A stretch of 49,346 nucleotides of DNA from G020354645 sp050053515. GTDB lineage: Bacteria > Desulfobacterota > Desulfobacteria > Desulfobacterales > G020354645. Numbering within the stretch: position 1 is the first letter of the stretch; every line of letters starts with the position of its first letter. The DNA lies in contig JASFTQ010000003.1 in the NCBI GenBank assembly GCA_050053515.1, forward strand, positions 1 to 49,346, read 5' to 3'. Both the position numbers and the translations under genes were made by a program. The notes under the pieces were generated by a model, which did no database searches, was not told the DNA's origin, and saw only the letters and a list, made by a program, of their open reading frames with translations. Shown here in pieces: positions 1 through 9,326 of this stretch.

Positions 1-1
1 G

Positions 2-2704
2 CGGGTCCTGGAGTTTATTGATAAAGCCGCAACTCAGGGACTTTTGAGTTCAGATTTTGAGGTCAACGATGAGGTTGTTCGATTTTTAGGTAAACGGATC
101 CTCGAGATCACATACGGCGCCATTGAACCCGAGCGGAAAGAAAAAATACATGAGCGTATTGGAAACTATCATGAAACGCTTTATCAGAAACGACTCATAC
201 CCTCGGCTGCGACACTGGCCTATCATTTCAAGCGTTCAACCGACCAGGAAAAGGCCAGAAACTACGAGCAGATTCTGACAGCCACCAACAGGAAAAATTT
301 CAATGCCGAGGAGGCCTCTCTTTACACCAATGAGGAGCTCAATGAAGGACTGGGCACGGATCTTCCCATCAGACCCCAGGACGAGCCCCTCATTCCCAGG
401 GCAATCCGCGATTTCATGGTCGCTGTGCGATACATAAAGCTATATCCGCCGGGCAGCAAGTCAATTATTAGTGTCACCCACCAGGCTAAAAAATCTTTTG
501 ACCAAATATTGCAAAACAACGAAACCGTTAATCTTGCTCAAATAAAACAGGATCTGCTGGTCAATGGCCAAGAAATCAACAGCCCTGAATTAAAAAAGGT
601 GGCCGGGAGTTTTCTGCAGTTTTTGGATCGTTATGAACTGAAAGGCATCACATTTCACCAGGGGATTACCGACGAGGAGCTTGAAATCCTGTTGGAGACC
701 TTCGGCCGGACGCAGCTAAAAATATTCGATCAAGACTACTGGAAGAGATTTTCGGCAGAAAATCAGCTCAATCATGTTGAGTTAAAACAAATGCGTTACG
801 CGATGAAAGGCCGGCCATCCACCGCCTCACCGGCCCGACAATCAGCCACGACCGCTGAATCAGCCGCCGGCGCAGAAGCGGTTGAACAACGCCAGACCGG
901 TATGGCCGCCAATGAGCTGCAGCTGCTACCTGCTTTGTTAAAACGCCTGCTGGGGGCGGCCCGAATCATAAAACTCTATCCCCTGAAAAGTAACGCGGTC
1001 GCCAGCGCTATCGCCCATCTCATGAAAACCCTGAACGGCATTCTGAAAAACCAAACGGCGATCACCCTTTCCCAGGCCAGCAATACATTACTGGTCAACG
1101 GGAGCCGGGTAGACGTCAGCGATTTTAAGACATTTGCCGAAAGTTTCGTTAAATTCCTGAAAAAAGTCGGCCTCAACAGCCTCACGTTTAAAGATAATGT
1201 CACGATCCGCGAAATAGAAATCTTAATCGACACTTTCGGCAGTATTCTGCCTGACGGAGCAGAAACCGAATTTTGGAAAAAATTCGCCGCCGATCAAGAA
1301 CTATCCGGTATATTTTTTGACAAGCAGATCTATGAGATTAGAGCTGCCCAAACCCAAATGGCCGAAGTGGATACCAGTGGTATAGCCGAAGACGTTGCTA
1401 CTGTCGAAGAACTATCGGAAGTCGAAGAGGTGTCGGCGGAAGAACCCATCCCGGATGAGAACTTCGAGACCTTTCTTTTTGAATTTCAAAATATTATCCA
1501 AAAATTCTTTGACAGCGGCTCCGGCAACAAGGCTCAACAAAAAGTAAACCTGCTGTTTTTAGGGTATCAAGACCGCGCGACGGTAACTCGCGAAAAAATA
1601 ATCAATGCCAGCCGAAATTTAATGGAAAACCTCCCTTCGCCCTTCCAACATGATTTTGCGAAAATTTTGGCCGACCCATTGCTGTTTGCTTTTTTAAAGG
1701 AGAAAGAATCAAAGATCGTCGTTGAAATGGCTGCCCTGCTGAATCGACTTTTTGTGAATCTGGTCGAATTTGTTGAATACCCGCTGGCGGCTCGGATCCT
1801 GTCTCAATTAAAACAGCGCTACCAGGAGCTAAAATCGGCCGGAGATTCGCATGTGCAACGGCTGATCAAGAGCCTGGGAATTCGTTTGAACCCCATCACC
1901 CAAAATCTACTCGTCGCGGATCTGAAGTCCGGTGACTCGGTCCGGCAGCGCAATGCCACCCAGCTCCTGCAAAGTCTCGGACAGGTGGCCATACCGCTTC
2001 TCATGGATATCATAAAACAAGAAGACGATTACCGTGCTCGCCAAACCGCCGCCGCTTTGATTGCGAAACAGGGTCCCAAAGCCGCCGAACGGCTAAAGCG
2101 GTTGCTGGTTCTGGAAATAACGCCCGATGAACGCGGCCGGGTTCTCGAAATCATCGATACGGTGACCAATGATCTGACAAACGAACTTTTTCATGCCCTC
2201 GAGGACGAAAACCACCGGGTCCGTATGGCAGCTTTTCGTTTGGCCGAGCGCATGAATGACAAGCGTATGGCCGGCCCGCTGATAGAAAATATCAAAAGCC
2301 TGAAAGGTCAACTTGCTGTCGCCGCCGTGAATACACTGGGAAAACTGAGACCCCCGGAGGCTGTCGCGGAGCTCAGTTCCCTGTTGAATTCGACCAAAGA
2401 AGAAGACCTTCGCACCGCCTGTTGTCGCGCTCTCGGGCAAATTGCAAAACCTGACTGCATTGAGCCTTTAGAAAAAGTTCTTTACCAAAAAAGCTTCATA
2501 TTACGCCGTCCTAAATATAGTGATCAGGTCAGGGCCACAGCTGCCTTTGCTCTGGGAAATATCCCCCACCCACAGGCACTGAAAACCTTGGCTCAGTTTG
2601 TCAACGATTCAAATCAACGCATTCGTGCCATTGCCCAATCCGCCGTAAAAACTGTCCGATCCGCATCACCCCGCAAGACGGTAGATGTGTCTGTGATTCA
2701 ATAA
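2..2704 (+). CDS. HEAT-repeat signalling-type protein, 5' truncated by window edge
   Basis: The reading frame is open to the left edge, so the gene starts outside the window; a TTG at 44 lies inside the frame and is not convincing as a start. About 900 residues are visible. The first ~100 (a LEITYGAIEPERKEKIHERI segment and LAYHFKRSTDQEKA) resemble the tail of STAND/AAA-type predicted ATPases. Two related ~135-residue modules follow (nt ~389-793 and ~920-1340). Each has an IKLYP motif, then LLVNG, then a segment ending in a WK(R/K)FxA motif. An Ala/Glu-rich linker and an acidic stretch follow them. The C-terminal ~280 residues (from nt ~1855) are HEAT-like helical repeats with recurring AxxALG, AAFRLAE and AAFALGNI signatures, so it is probably a protein-interaction scaffold. 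No signal peptide is visible in this part. The specific function is unknown; the HEAT assignment is firm and the ATPase tail is inference. Confidence 0.8.
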   Translation, partial: RVLEFIDKAATQGLLSSDFEVNDEVVRFLGKRILEITYGAIEPERKEKIHERIGNYHETLYQKRLIPSAATLAYHFKRSTDQEKARNYEQILTATNRKNFNAEEASLYTNEELNEGLGTDLPIRPQDEPLIPRAIRDFMVAVRYIKLYPPGSKSIISVTHQAKKSFDQILQNNETVNLAQIKQDLLVNGQEINSPELKKVAGSFLQFLDRYELKGITFHQGITDEELEILLETFGRTQLKIFDQDYWKRFSAENQLNHVELKQMRYAMKGRPSTASPARQSATTAESAAGAEAVEQRQTGMAANELQLLPALLKRLLGAARIIKLYPLKSNAVASAIAHLMKTLNGILKNQTAITLSQASNTLLVNGSRVDVSDFKTFAESFVKFLKKVGLNSLTFKDNVTIREIEILIDTFGSILPDGAETEFWKKFAADQELSGIFFDKQIYEIRAAQTQMAEVDTSGIAEDVATVEELSEVEEVSAEEPIPDENFETFLFEFQNIIQKFFDSGSGNKAQQKVNLLFLGYQDRATVTREKIINASRNLMENLPSPFQHDFAKILADPLLFAFLKEKESKIVVEMAALLNRLFVNLVEFVEYPLAARILSQLKQRYQELKSAGDSHVQRLIKSLGIRLNPITQNLLVADLKSGDSVRQRNATQLLQSLGQVAIPLLMDIIKQEDDYRARQTAAALIAKQGPKAAERLKRLLVLEITPDERGRVLEIIDTVTNDLTNELFHALEDENHRVRMAAFRLAERMNDKRMAGPLIENIKSLKGQLAVAAVNTLGKLRPPEAVAELSSLLNSTKEEDLRTACCRALGQIAKPDCIEPLEKVLYQKSFILRRPKYSDQVRATAAFALGNIPHPQALKTLAQFVNDSNQRIRAIAQSAVKTVRSASPRKTVDVSVIQ

Positions 2705-2742
2705 TGTCGACGGGCTGTTGCCCAAACAGATTTTCGCTGGGG

Positions 2743-4518
2743 CTAAAACGGCCATAAGACCGGTATGAAAAACGAGCCCATCAGCAAAACAAGGATGTTC
2801 AGCGGAATACCAAGCTTGAGGTAATCGCTAAAGCGATATCCACCGGGACCGTAGACCAACAGGTTGGTCTGGTAACCAATCGGGGTCGCATAACAGGCAC
2901 TGGCCCCAAAGCAAACGGCAATGATAAATGGTCTGGGACTTACTCCTAACCCGAGGGCCGTGGATATAGCGATGGGAAGAATTAATATCGCCGTGGCATT
3001 ATTGCTCAACAGCTGTGTGCTAATACTGGTCAGCAAAATCATTGCGGCGAGGACAAAAACTGGCCCAAGGTCTGCAAAGATATACAGAAACGCCTCCGCG
3101 TACATTTTGGAGGCACCGGTCTTTTCAAGTGCGGCTCCCAAGGCAATGGTGCCCACAATCAGAATCAACACATTCCCCTGCAAGGCACGATAAGCATCCC
3201 GGAGCTGCAAACATCCGGTTAGGATCATTAAAAATACAGCCGTAAGCGCACACACCATAATATCCGCCAGACCGCTCGTGGCTGCGGCAATCATGCCGGC
3301 AAATATCAGGAAGGCAACCCGCGCTTTTCTTTTATGAACGATTTCATGATGCACATCCTCGACGATGATATAATCTGTTTCCGCGCGAAGCCTTTCCAAT
3401 TCGTCCACCGGACACCGCGCCAGCAGAATATCCCCGATTTTTATTTTTACATCATGAATCTTTTTTTCGGTATAATGTAAGTGGCTGCGTTTAATGGCGA
3501 TGATGTGAATATCAGGATCTCGCTTGAGACGGCTTTCAAGCAGTCGCTCTCCCAGAAGAGACGACTGGGGGGGGATGATAAGTTCAACGATCAGCGATTC
3601 CGTTTCTGCGGCCCCGAAATTCATGCCGCGTTCCGCAAGCGGTAATTCCACTGCATTGCTGTGCAATATCTCAACGAGATCATTGGCTGAACTCTTTACC
3701 AGCAGCAGATCATCCGGTGCAATGGTGACCCGGTCCCGGTCCGGGTAATAAATATGCGAATAGCGGATGAGCTCGAGCACCTCTAGAGCGGGGTAGCTGG
3801 CGGAAAAAACGCGGGCCGCATCTTGGCCGATTAACCGGCTGCCGCGGGGAATGGATATTTCCGCCAGATAACGACGGTGATCGCTGTCTTTCAATTCGCA
3901 CACGGCACTGTGCAGGCTCGGCATCAGCACGGGTGCCGCAAATATGAGAAACACTATCCCCAGCAGGGCGATGGGAATTCCCAGGACAGAAAGTTCGAAC
4001 ATTCGCAGCACGCCGTAGCCGTGCAGGGCACTTAAATCGCTCACGATAATGTTTGTTGAGGTGCCAATCAGTGTGCACGTGCCGGCCAGAATGGATGCAT
4101 AGGAAACCGGGATCAGAAATTTTGATGGGCTGAAATCCAGCTCACAACTCAAGCTCAGGACGATGGGAATAAATAAAACGACAACCGGCGTGTTGTTGAT
4201 GAAGGCCGATGCAACACCGACGATTAACAGAATAACGAGCATGGCCAGTTTTTGACTGCCGCGCGAATATTCGATCACCTTCTGACCGATGAATCCCACT
4301 GCGCCGGTGCGTATCATGCCTTTACTGACAAGGAACAGGGCGCCAACGGTTATCACGGCCGGGCTTGCAAAACCTGCAATTGCTTCCAGGGGCGTCAGAA
4401 TTCGGGTTAACATCAGCGTAACCAGAATACCGATCGCCGTAAGATCGATCACTAATTTTTCAGTTATCAGCAAAATTAAAGCCACAACGAGCACGAGTGA
4501 AACGATCCAGACGTCCAT
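2743..4518 (-). CDS. SLC13/DASS-family anion permease with two RCK_C (TrkA_C) domains
   Basis: This 591-residue inner-membrane transporter has hydrophobic halves flanking a soluble middle. The N-terminal half carries INNTPVVVLFIP and the C-terminal half carries QLLSNNATAILILPIA. These are the paired Asn-Asn/Thr signatures of the divalent anion:Na+ symporter (SLC13/ArsB-like) fold. Between them (about residues 205-385) lie two TrkA_C/RCK_C-like domains, recognisable from ISIPRGSRLIGQ and IIPPQSSLLGERL, each ending in a GDILL-type strand. This layout is typical of bacterial SLC13 proteins annotated for sulfate, dicarboxylate or other anion uptake; the substrate cannot be read from the sequence. 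The ATG is preceded by an AGGTG ribosome site. It lies 111 bp downstream of the amidohydrolase gene on the same strand and converges on the HEAT-repeat gene. Confidence 0.88.
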   Translation of the reverse strand: MDVWIVSLVLVVALILLITEKLVIDLTAIGILVTLMLTRILTPLEAIAGFASPAVITVGALFLVSKGMIRTGAVGFIGQKVIEYSRGSQKLAMLVILLIVGVASAFINNTPVVVLFIPIVLSLSCELDFSPSKFLIPVSYASILAGTCTLIGTSTNIIVSDLSALHGYGVLRMFELSVLGIPIALLGIVFLIFAAPVLMPSLHSAVCELKDSDHRRYLAEISIPRGSRLIGQDAARVFSASYPALEVLELIRYSHIYYPDRDRVTIAPDDLLLVKSSANDLVEILHSNAVELPLAERGMNFGAAETESLIVELIIPPQSSLLGERLLESRLKRDPDIHIIAIKRSHLHYTEKKIHDVKIKIGDILLARCPVDELERLRAETDYIIVEDVHHEIVHKRKARVAFLIFAGMIAAATSGLADIMVCALTAVFLMILTGCLQLRDAYRALQGNVLILIVGTIALGAALEKTGASKMYAEAFLYIFADLGPVFVLAAMILLTSISTQLLSNNATAILILPIAISTALGLGVSPRPFIIAVCFGASACYATPIGYQTNLLVYGPGGYRFSDYLKLGIPLNILVLLMGSFFIPVLWPF

Positions 4519-4629
4519 AAAAACACCTCGCAGATTATGGGATACGGCAATCCCTGGCCACTTCGCCGCATATAACCAAGCCTAACCGGTTTGTGCAAGG
4601 TTAAGATTGTCTTTAGGGAAGCAAACCGG

Positions 4630-5475
4630 TCAAACCGTGAGTTTCAGCAACTTGGTTGCATTTTCACCACAAATTTGTTTTATTTCCAAAGGGGATACTC
4701 CGGCACCCCTCAGTTCTTTGAAATACCGTGGTGGCAATAAAAGCGGATAATCACTGCCGAAAAGAATTTTATCAACTCCCACCGTCTGGATTGCCAGGCG
4801 ATAAATGACGGGGTCGTAAAGAAAGGGGGAGGCAGCGGTATCGAAATAGACATTTTTCAGGTAATCTTTGACCTCTTTTTTCATAACTGCGAAAAAAAAT
4901 ATTCCACCGCCCCAGTGGGCCAGCACCATTTTATTTTTCGGAAACCTTTTGATCAGAGCGTAGATTTGGGCCAGCGTGACGGGGGTTTTACCGGCATAAT
5001 GATGGCCTACCGGTTCATTGGTATGAAACAGCACGGGAACATCTTTTAGCAAACAGATGTTCAAAACCGGTTCCAAATGATCGAGTGTGATATTATCGAT
5101 GCCAGAGTGATAAAAAGCAATTTCGCCGATGCCTGAAAGTCCGTTGTCAAGACAGCGTTCCGTCTCGGAACCCAGTTGAGGGTTCAAAATACTAAAACAT
5201 CCAAAACCCACCAAACGTTCGGGATACCTTTCGACCGACGCCCTGATATAATCATTGTGTTTCTTAAAAACCTCGGGGCTGCGCCACGGGAATCCAAAGA
5301 CAACCGCTTTGTCCACTCCATGGTCATCCATGGTGTTTACCAGCTGCCCGGCTCCAACCAACTCGGCTTTTGGGGACGCATATAACATCTTAAATTCCGG
5401 CTCTGAAGTGAAAAGCGTTTCCCGATTTTGTCGGATTTGCGGAGGGAAAATATGGGTGTGAAAATCGATGATCAT
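4630..5475 (-). CDS. Amidohydrolase (ACMSD-like TIM-barrel metal-dependent hydrolase)
   Basis: This 281-residue protein begins MIIDFHTHIFPP. The HxH pair at the end of strand 1 is the metal-binding signature of the amidohydrolase superfamily. Further ligand-type motifs are VLFHTNEP (about residue 150), VLAHWGGG (about 185) and ILFGSDYPL near the C terminus, which supplies the usual catalytic Asp. The order and length fit the amidohydrolase_2 (ACMSD-type) branch, whose members are decarboxylases or hydrolases of small cyclic or aromatic acids. The substrate is unknown. It is probably soluble, with no signal peptide. The start codon is an ATG with only a weak upstream ribosome site. It may be co-transcribed with the SLC13 permease downstream, which would suggest uptake and turnover of one organic acid, but that is inference from position only. 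Confidence 0.85.
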   Translation of the reverse strand: MIIDFHTHIFPPQIRQNRETLFTSEPEFKMLYASPKAELVGAGQLVNTMDDHGVDKAVVFGFPWRSPEVFKKHNDYIRASVERYPERLVGFGCFSILNPQLGSETERCLDNGLSGIGEIAFYHSGIDNITLDHLEPVLNICLLKDVPVLFHTNEPVGHHYAGKTPVTLAQIYALIKRFPKNKMVLAHWGGGIFFFAVMKKEVKDYLKNVYFDTAASPFLYDPVIYRLAIQTVGVDKILFGSDYPLLLPPRYFKELRGAGVSPLEIKQICGENATKLLKLTV

Positions 5476-5504
5476 GGATAAATCCGGTTTATTTCGTCAG
5501 GTGA

Positions 5505-5521
5505 CCGGGTTGCGCACCCGG
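5505..5521. repeat. Perfect 17 bp palindrome upstream of the amidohydrolase start
   Basis: CCGGGT-TGCGC-ACCCGG forms a perfect 6 bp stem with a 5-base loop, centred about 40 bp upstream of the amidohydrolase start codon. It could be an operator or a 5'-leader hairpin. On the plus strand it is followed by AAAAAG rather than a T-run, so it is not a plus-strand terminator. The rest of the 298 bp gap up to the zinc-ribbon gene has no recognisable gene. Confidence 0.4.
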
Positions 5522-5773
5522 AAAAAGTTAAAACGGTTTGGGATGGTTTTAATTCTGAAAATTTTTCCTGTGTCATGCTCAATATTCGGTTTCTATTGAC
5601 GGGACCGCAGGTTTTTATCAAAGTATCCTTGTTTGACGATTGCAGCGCATGCGGCCGGACCGAACCTCAACCCCGCAAGCCCCGCCTGTGAGGGCTGGTC
5701 GCTTTTCTTTTATTTTGATATAAGCCTAAAAGTCAACAGCGAACAATTTTGACCACAATCCAATGATGGCAAA

Positions 5774-6085
5774 ATGATTTTTATCGCCGGCGTTTCACCA
5801 AAAACAAAAAGACTCGATCAAAACCCGCAAAGATGCCCGGTATGCGGTTTAGGACAGGCTTATTCCACACGGATTGATCATTATCTCAGCCTTTTTTTTA
5901 TCCCCATATTGCGAGTCAAAAAGGGTCAAGCATTTATTATGTGTGACCACTGTAAAAAACCGGTTGGACAGTTCGCTCAAGGATATGTGTCGAGCGCCAA
6001 CCGCCAGGATAGGCAGTGCAGATACTGCGAGCGAACGCTGCAAAAGGATTTTAATTTCTGTCCCTATTGCGGTAAACCCCGCTGA
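5774..6085 (+). CDS. Small zinc-ribbon protein
   Basis: This 103-residue protein has two or three zinc-knuckle elements: CPVCG near residue 22, CDHCKKP near residue 57, and a C-terminal pair CRYC and CPYCGKPR that matches the double zinc-ribbon class. The segment DHYLSLFFIPILRVKKGQ between the first two knuckles is typical of zinc-ribbon proteins in which a short hydrophobic stretch follows the first CxxC. The four CxxC pairs are clear evidence that it is a real gene, although the ribosome site is weak. The biochemical role is unknown; such proteins are usually listed only as zinc-ribbon domain proteins. It has no operon partner: the trmL start is 245 bp downstream, and that gap holds nothing I recognise. 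Confidence 0.75.
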   Translation: MIFIAGVSPKTKRLDQNPQRCPVCGLGQAYSTRIDHYLSLFFIPILRVKKGQAFIMCDHCKKPVGQFAQGYVSSANRQDRQCRYCERTLQKDFNFCPYCGKPR

Positions 6086-6330
6086 AAGACCTCGGCGCGA
6101 CGTTCGGCTGAAGCCCACTCCAGGCACTCCCCTCGGTTTGAGCCATTCGGCTGTGAGCTCAGGGCCGAAGGCGGTCGAGTCATGGCGTGGCGGGATGGGA
6201 GCCCGCTTAAGATTTATTTAAGTATGTTCAAGACTTATTTTCGGCTAACCGCCTGTCTCTTGTCGATCGGAGAATCGTTTTAAGAACCGCCGGCAGCTAC
6301 AACGAATAAGACGAATTTGTCATTCAATCG

Positions 6331-6843
6331 ATGCAAGCTAAACCATGCACTGAAAACAAAGGCGCAGAGCGCCATGTCGTCCTTGTTTGTCCGGAAATTC
6401 ACTGGAATACCGGCAACATCGGCCGTACCTGTCTTGCAACCGGTGCACACCTTCACTTAATCGAGCCCTTGGGATTTTCCCTTGAATCCCGAGAAGTCAA
6501 ACGGGCAGGATTGGATTACTGGCAAAAGGTAAAATTAAAGGTGTGGGACGGTTTTGAACAATTTGAAAAAACAATGTCTCCGGCCGATGGTGAAGTGGTG
6601 TTGCTTACTAAAAATGGTGCAAAACCCTTCTGGTTCATGCCTTCTCCAAAGAGACTGTTTTTGATTTTTGGTTCCGAAACCAGAGGTTTGCCGCAGTTCG
6701 TTCTTTTTCGCTATCGGAAATCCGCCTACCACATCCCCATTGGTGAGGAAACCCGCAGTCTGAACTTGTCCACCGCGGTAGGCATTGCCCTGTATGAAAG
6801 CCTGCGACACCGGGGCATTGAAAATTTCTGGACGCGGCAGTGA
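6331..6843 (+). CDS. trmL: tRNA (cytidine/uridine-34-2'-O)-methyltransferase TrmL
   Basis: This 170-residue SPOUT-class methyltransferase should use S-adenosylmethionine to 2'-O-methylate the wobble nucleotide of tRNA-Leu isoacceptors. The three SPOUT motifs are present: motif 1 NTGNIGRTC near residue 26, motif 2 FGSETRGLP near residue 113, and motif 3 SLNLSTAVGIALYE near residue 143, which together build the deep trefoil knot. The length matches the compact TrmL/YibK family with no RNA-binding extension. The start is an ATG; the first ~13 residues are not conserved-looking, so the true start could be slightly downstream. It is a monocistronic-looking gene with a hairpin and T-run terminator about 120 bp downstream. 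Confidence 0.9.
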   Translation: MQAKPCTENKGAERHVVLVCPEIHWNTGNIGRTCLATGAHLHLIEPLGFSLESREVKRAGLDYWQKVKLKVWDGFEQFEKTMSPADGEVVLLTKNGAKPFWFMPSPKRLFLIFGSETRGLPQFVLFRYRKSAYHIPIGEETRSLNLSTAVGIALYESLRHRGIENFWTRQ

Positions 6844-6960
6844 GCTGCCGAGTGTCAGATTCCCCCCGGCTTCATTATTCAGCCCGCTCGGATATTTAAT
6901 CGAAATTGCCGAAAAAATCGCCAAAAAGCATTTCGACACTTAGTTTGAGAATCACTCTAG

Positions 6961-7003
6961 CGGCGAGAAGGTTGACGATCTTCTCCCCTTTTTTATTTTA
7001 TTT
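6961..7003 (+). terminator. Rho-independent terminator after trmL
   Basis: GAGAAG (6965-6970) and CTTCTC (6980-6985) form a 6 bp stem with a 9-base loop. It is followed immediately by CCCC and a T-rich tract (CTTTTTTATTTTATTTT). It sits in the right place and orientation to end the trmL transcript. Confidence 0.65.
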
Positions 7004-7354
7004 TAAATTGGGGTGAGCTATAATGGCGCCGGACCTGTCCGAAGGTTTGTAGGGAGAAAATATAGAAAAACGATCGACAGTCGATCAGCAAATCGCCTCA
7101 TCTATCCGCCCCTTGAGCTCATCGCTACACTGCACCTTGATATAAAGGCTCAGGAAATGGGATTTGGAAGCGGCATGCAGTTTGAGTTGTTGGTATAACC
7201 ATCAATACCCGGAGCGGATTCGGCCAAGCAAAACTATTATCTGAATTGCCGCATATAAATTAATCCCGTACGACCGCCTTCCTGTGCTAAACATTGCAAC
7301 CGCATCGATTATCATAATGCCGGTCGTTTCAACTATTGCAGCTCAGAAAAGCCC
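7004..7354. other. Intergenic stretch, no gene recognised
   Basis: This is about 350 bp between the trmL terminator and dsbD. A 61-codon open frame (7013-7198) has no recognisable motif and no good ribosome site, so it is not called. No tRNA or structured RNA was recognised. It presumably carries the dsbD promoter. Confidence 0.4.
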
Positions 7355-9301
7355 ATGGATTTACACCAGACAAAACATAGGTTCCGTTATCACATAAAAT
7401 CCCGGGGAACACAGAAAGGGCTCATCGGTTATGCCGTCATAACCGTTGCCCTCGTCTGCATAATATTGGGCAGCACCGCTGTCGTGGCGCAAAAAGGCAG
7501 CCAGGAGCTGTTTTCATCGCAGAAGGGAGAAGCCCTCAAGGTGGTTTCCATTGACACGGTGTGGTCGGTTGCCTATGCCCGCCCGGGAGATAAAATCACT
7601 CTGGCCGTCGTTTTCAATATTCAAAATGGATATCATATCAATGCCGATTCACGTCAAATTGTTTCATTTGATGAATTCAAACCCTATCCCACCCGCATAA
7701 CCGTCAAAGAGGTTCCCGATGACGTAACCATCGAGTCGCCCCGCTTCCCAAAAGCAAAACCATTTAAAGTCGAATACGCCAGCGGGAACCTGATGACCTT
7801 TGCGGGTCAGACGATCGTTTACCTGCCAATGAAGCTGGACGGAGAGATAAATGCCAAAATTGTGCGGCTGGCGTTGGAAGCCGCCTATCAAGCCTGTAAC
7901 GACAAAATTTGTTTGTTTCCTGAAAAAATCACTTTGGACGCAAAATTGCCGGTGGTTGGAACCGGTGGGGCCCCTGTAAAAATTAATCGGGAATATTTCT
8001 CTGATTATGCGTCGGGGGATACCGGAAACTCGGGTGGGGTGCGATTCGATCTCTTCGGCTGGAATTTCTCGTTTGCGGTATCTTCCCGGGCCGGTCTGTT
8101 AATCTTGCTTCTCACGGCAGCTTTTGGGGGTATGTTGCTAAACTTCACACCCTGTGTTTTGCCCTTGATACCGATAAAAATCATATGCTTAGCAAACGCC
8201 GCCGAAAACCGTCGAAGATGCCTGGCACTTGGATCCACCATGTTTTTGGGCGTGCTCGTTTTTTGGTTGGGACTGGGGGCCACCATTGCCATGGTCAGCG
8301 GTTTTACCGCCACCAACCAGCTGTTTCAGTACCCTGTTTTTACCATTGCGATCGGCATCATCATTGCAATTATGGCCCTTGGTATGTGCGGACTGTTTTC
8401 TGTTCGACTACCCAAATTTGTATATATGATCAACCCCAACCACGAGACGCTGCCGGGTTCATTCGGCCTCGGTATACTGACGGCGATACTTTCAACGCCC
8501 TGCACCGCGCCGTTCATGGGAGCTGCTGCGGCCTGGGCGGCAACCCGGCATCCTGCAACCACGCTCCTGACGTTTGCCGCAATTGGCACCGGTATGGCCG
8601 CACCTTACTTGATACTGTCGGCTTCCCCGGCACTGCTGGAAAAGATGCCAAGAACCGGGCCGGTCAGTGTTCTGGTCAAACAGATCATGGGGTTGTTCAT
8701 GCTGGCGGCGGCAGCCTATTTTATCGGCAGTGGATTGAGTGCGGCCCTTAGTTCACCACCGGATCCACCCAATAAGTTGTATTGGTGGGTGGTTATGGGG
8801 GTGGTGGCGGCCGGCGGAGCCTGGCTGGCATACCGTGTTTTTCATATCACCGCTCAGAGGAAAATCCGAATTTGCTTTGCCGCACTGGGCCTGATTATCC
8901 TGGTGGGATCAGGCCATGGCGGGATGCGCCTGACCGGCAAAGGACCCGTCGACTGGGTCTATTATACCCCGGAACGTTTCCAACAAGCCATTGAAGACCG
9001 AAAAATTGTAGTGACCGTTTTTACGGCCGAATGGTGTCTTAACTGCAAGGCGCTTGAACAGGGGGTTCTGAACAACCGCAACGTCGCGCGCGTGTTTGCC
9101 GAAGAGGATATTGTTCCGATAAAAGTGGATATCACCGGAAACAACCGGGCCGGCAAAGCCAGGCTTAAGGAGATCGGCCATCTGACTATCCCGCTGCTGG
9201 TGATCTATGCACCGGGAGGCAAGGAGATATTTAGGGGTGACTTTTATACCGCCGGTCAAATATTACAAGCAATTAGGCTGGCGCGTGGGCAAGGCGCTTA
9301 A
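7355..9301 (+). CDS. dsbD: Thiol:disulfide interchange protein DsbD
   Basis: This 648-residue inner-membrane reductant conduit passes electrons from cytoplasmic thioredoxin to periplasmic thioredoxin-fold proteins. All three modules are visible. An N-terminal signal/anchor (about residues 23-47) precedes a periplasmic alpha domain containing the redox pair in YQACNDKICLFPEK (about residue 180). A central multi-span beta domain follows, with the paired transmembrane cysteines in NFTPCVLPLIPIK (about 265) and LSTPCTAPFMGAA (about 380). The C-terminal gamma thioredoxin domain has the CxxC motif in FTAEWCLNCKALE (about 564). Length and domain order match full-length DsbD rather than the short CcdA. 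The start is an ATG at 7355 with a weak ribosome site; a nearby downstream start is possible. It converges with the TlpA-like gene (25 bp gap), so the two are neighbours but not one operon. Confidence 0.92.
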   Translation: MDLHQTKHRFRYHIKSRGTQKGLIGYAVITVALVCIILGSTAVVAQKGSQELFSSQKGEALKVVSIDTVWSVAYARPGDKITLAVVFNIQNGYHINADSRQIVSFDEFKPYPTRITVKEVPDDVTIESPRFPKAKPFKVEYASGNLMTFAGQTIVYLPMKLDGEINAKIVRLALEAAYQACNDKICLFPEKITLDAKLPVVGTGGAPVKINREYFSDYASGDTGNSGGVRFDLFGWNFSFAVSSRAGLLILLLTAAFGGMLLNFTPCVLPLIPIKIICLANAAENRRRCLALGSTMFLGVLVFWLGLGATIAMVSGFTATNQLFQYPVFTIAIGIIIAIMALGMCGLFSVRLPKFVYMINPNHETLPGSFGLGILTAILSTPCTAPFMGAAAAWAATRHPATTLLTFAAIGTGMAAPYLILSASPALLEKMPRTGPVSVLVKQIMGLFMLAAAAYFIGSGLSAALSSPPDPPNKLYWWVVMGVVAAGGAWLAYRVFHITAQRKIRICFAALGLIILVGSGHGGMRLTGKGPVDWVYYTPERFQQAIEDRKIVVTVFTAEWCLNCKALEQGVLNNRNVARVFAEEDIVPIKVDITGNNRAGKARLKEIGHLTIPLLVIYAPGGKEIFRGDFYTAGQILQAIRLARGQGA

Positions 9302-9326
9302 TTGGATTTGCCCGGTGCTGGTAAAC

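Noticed and set aside
5676..5712. Short AGCCC/GGGCT hairpin followed by T-rich sequence
   Set aside because: A 5 bp stem with a long loop, and no upstream plus-strand gene to terminate.
7013..7198. 61-codon plus-strand frame between trmL and dsbD
   Set aside because: No motif, no ribosome site, and it starts in the region just after the terminator.
8185..8751. 188-codon frame inside dsbD
   Set aside because: Shadow of dsbD; the sense frame carries all DsbD cysteine motifs.
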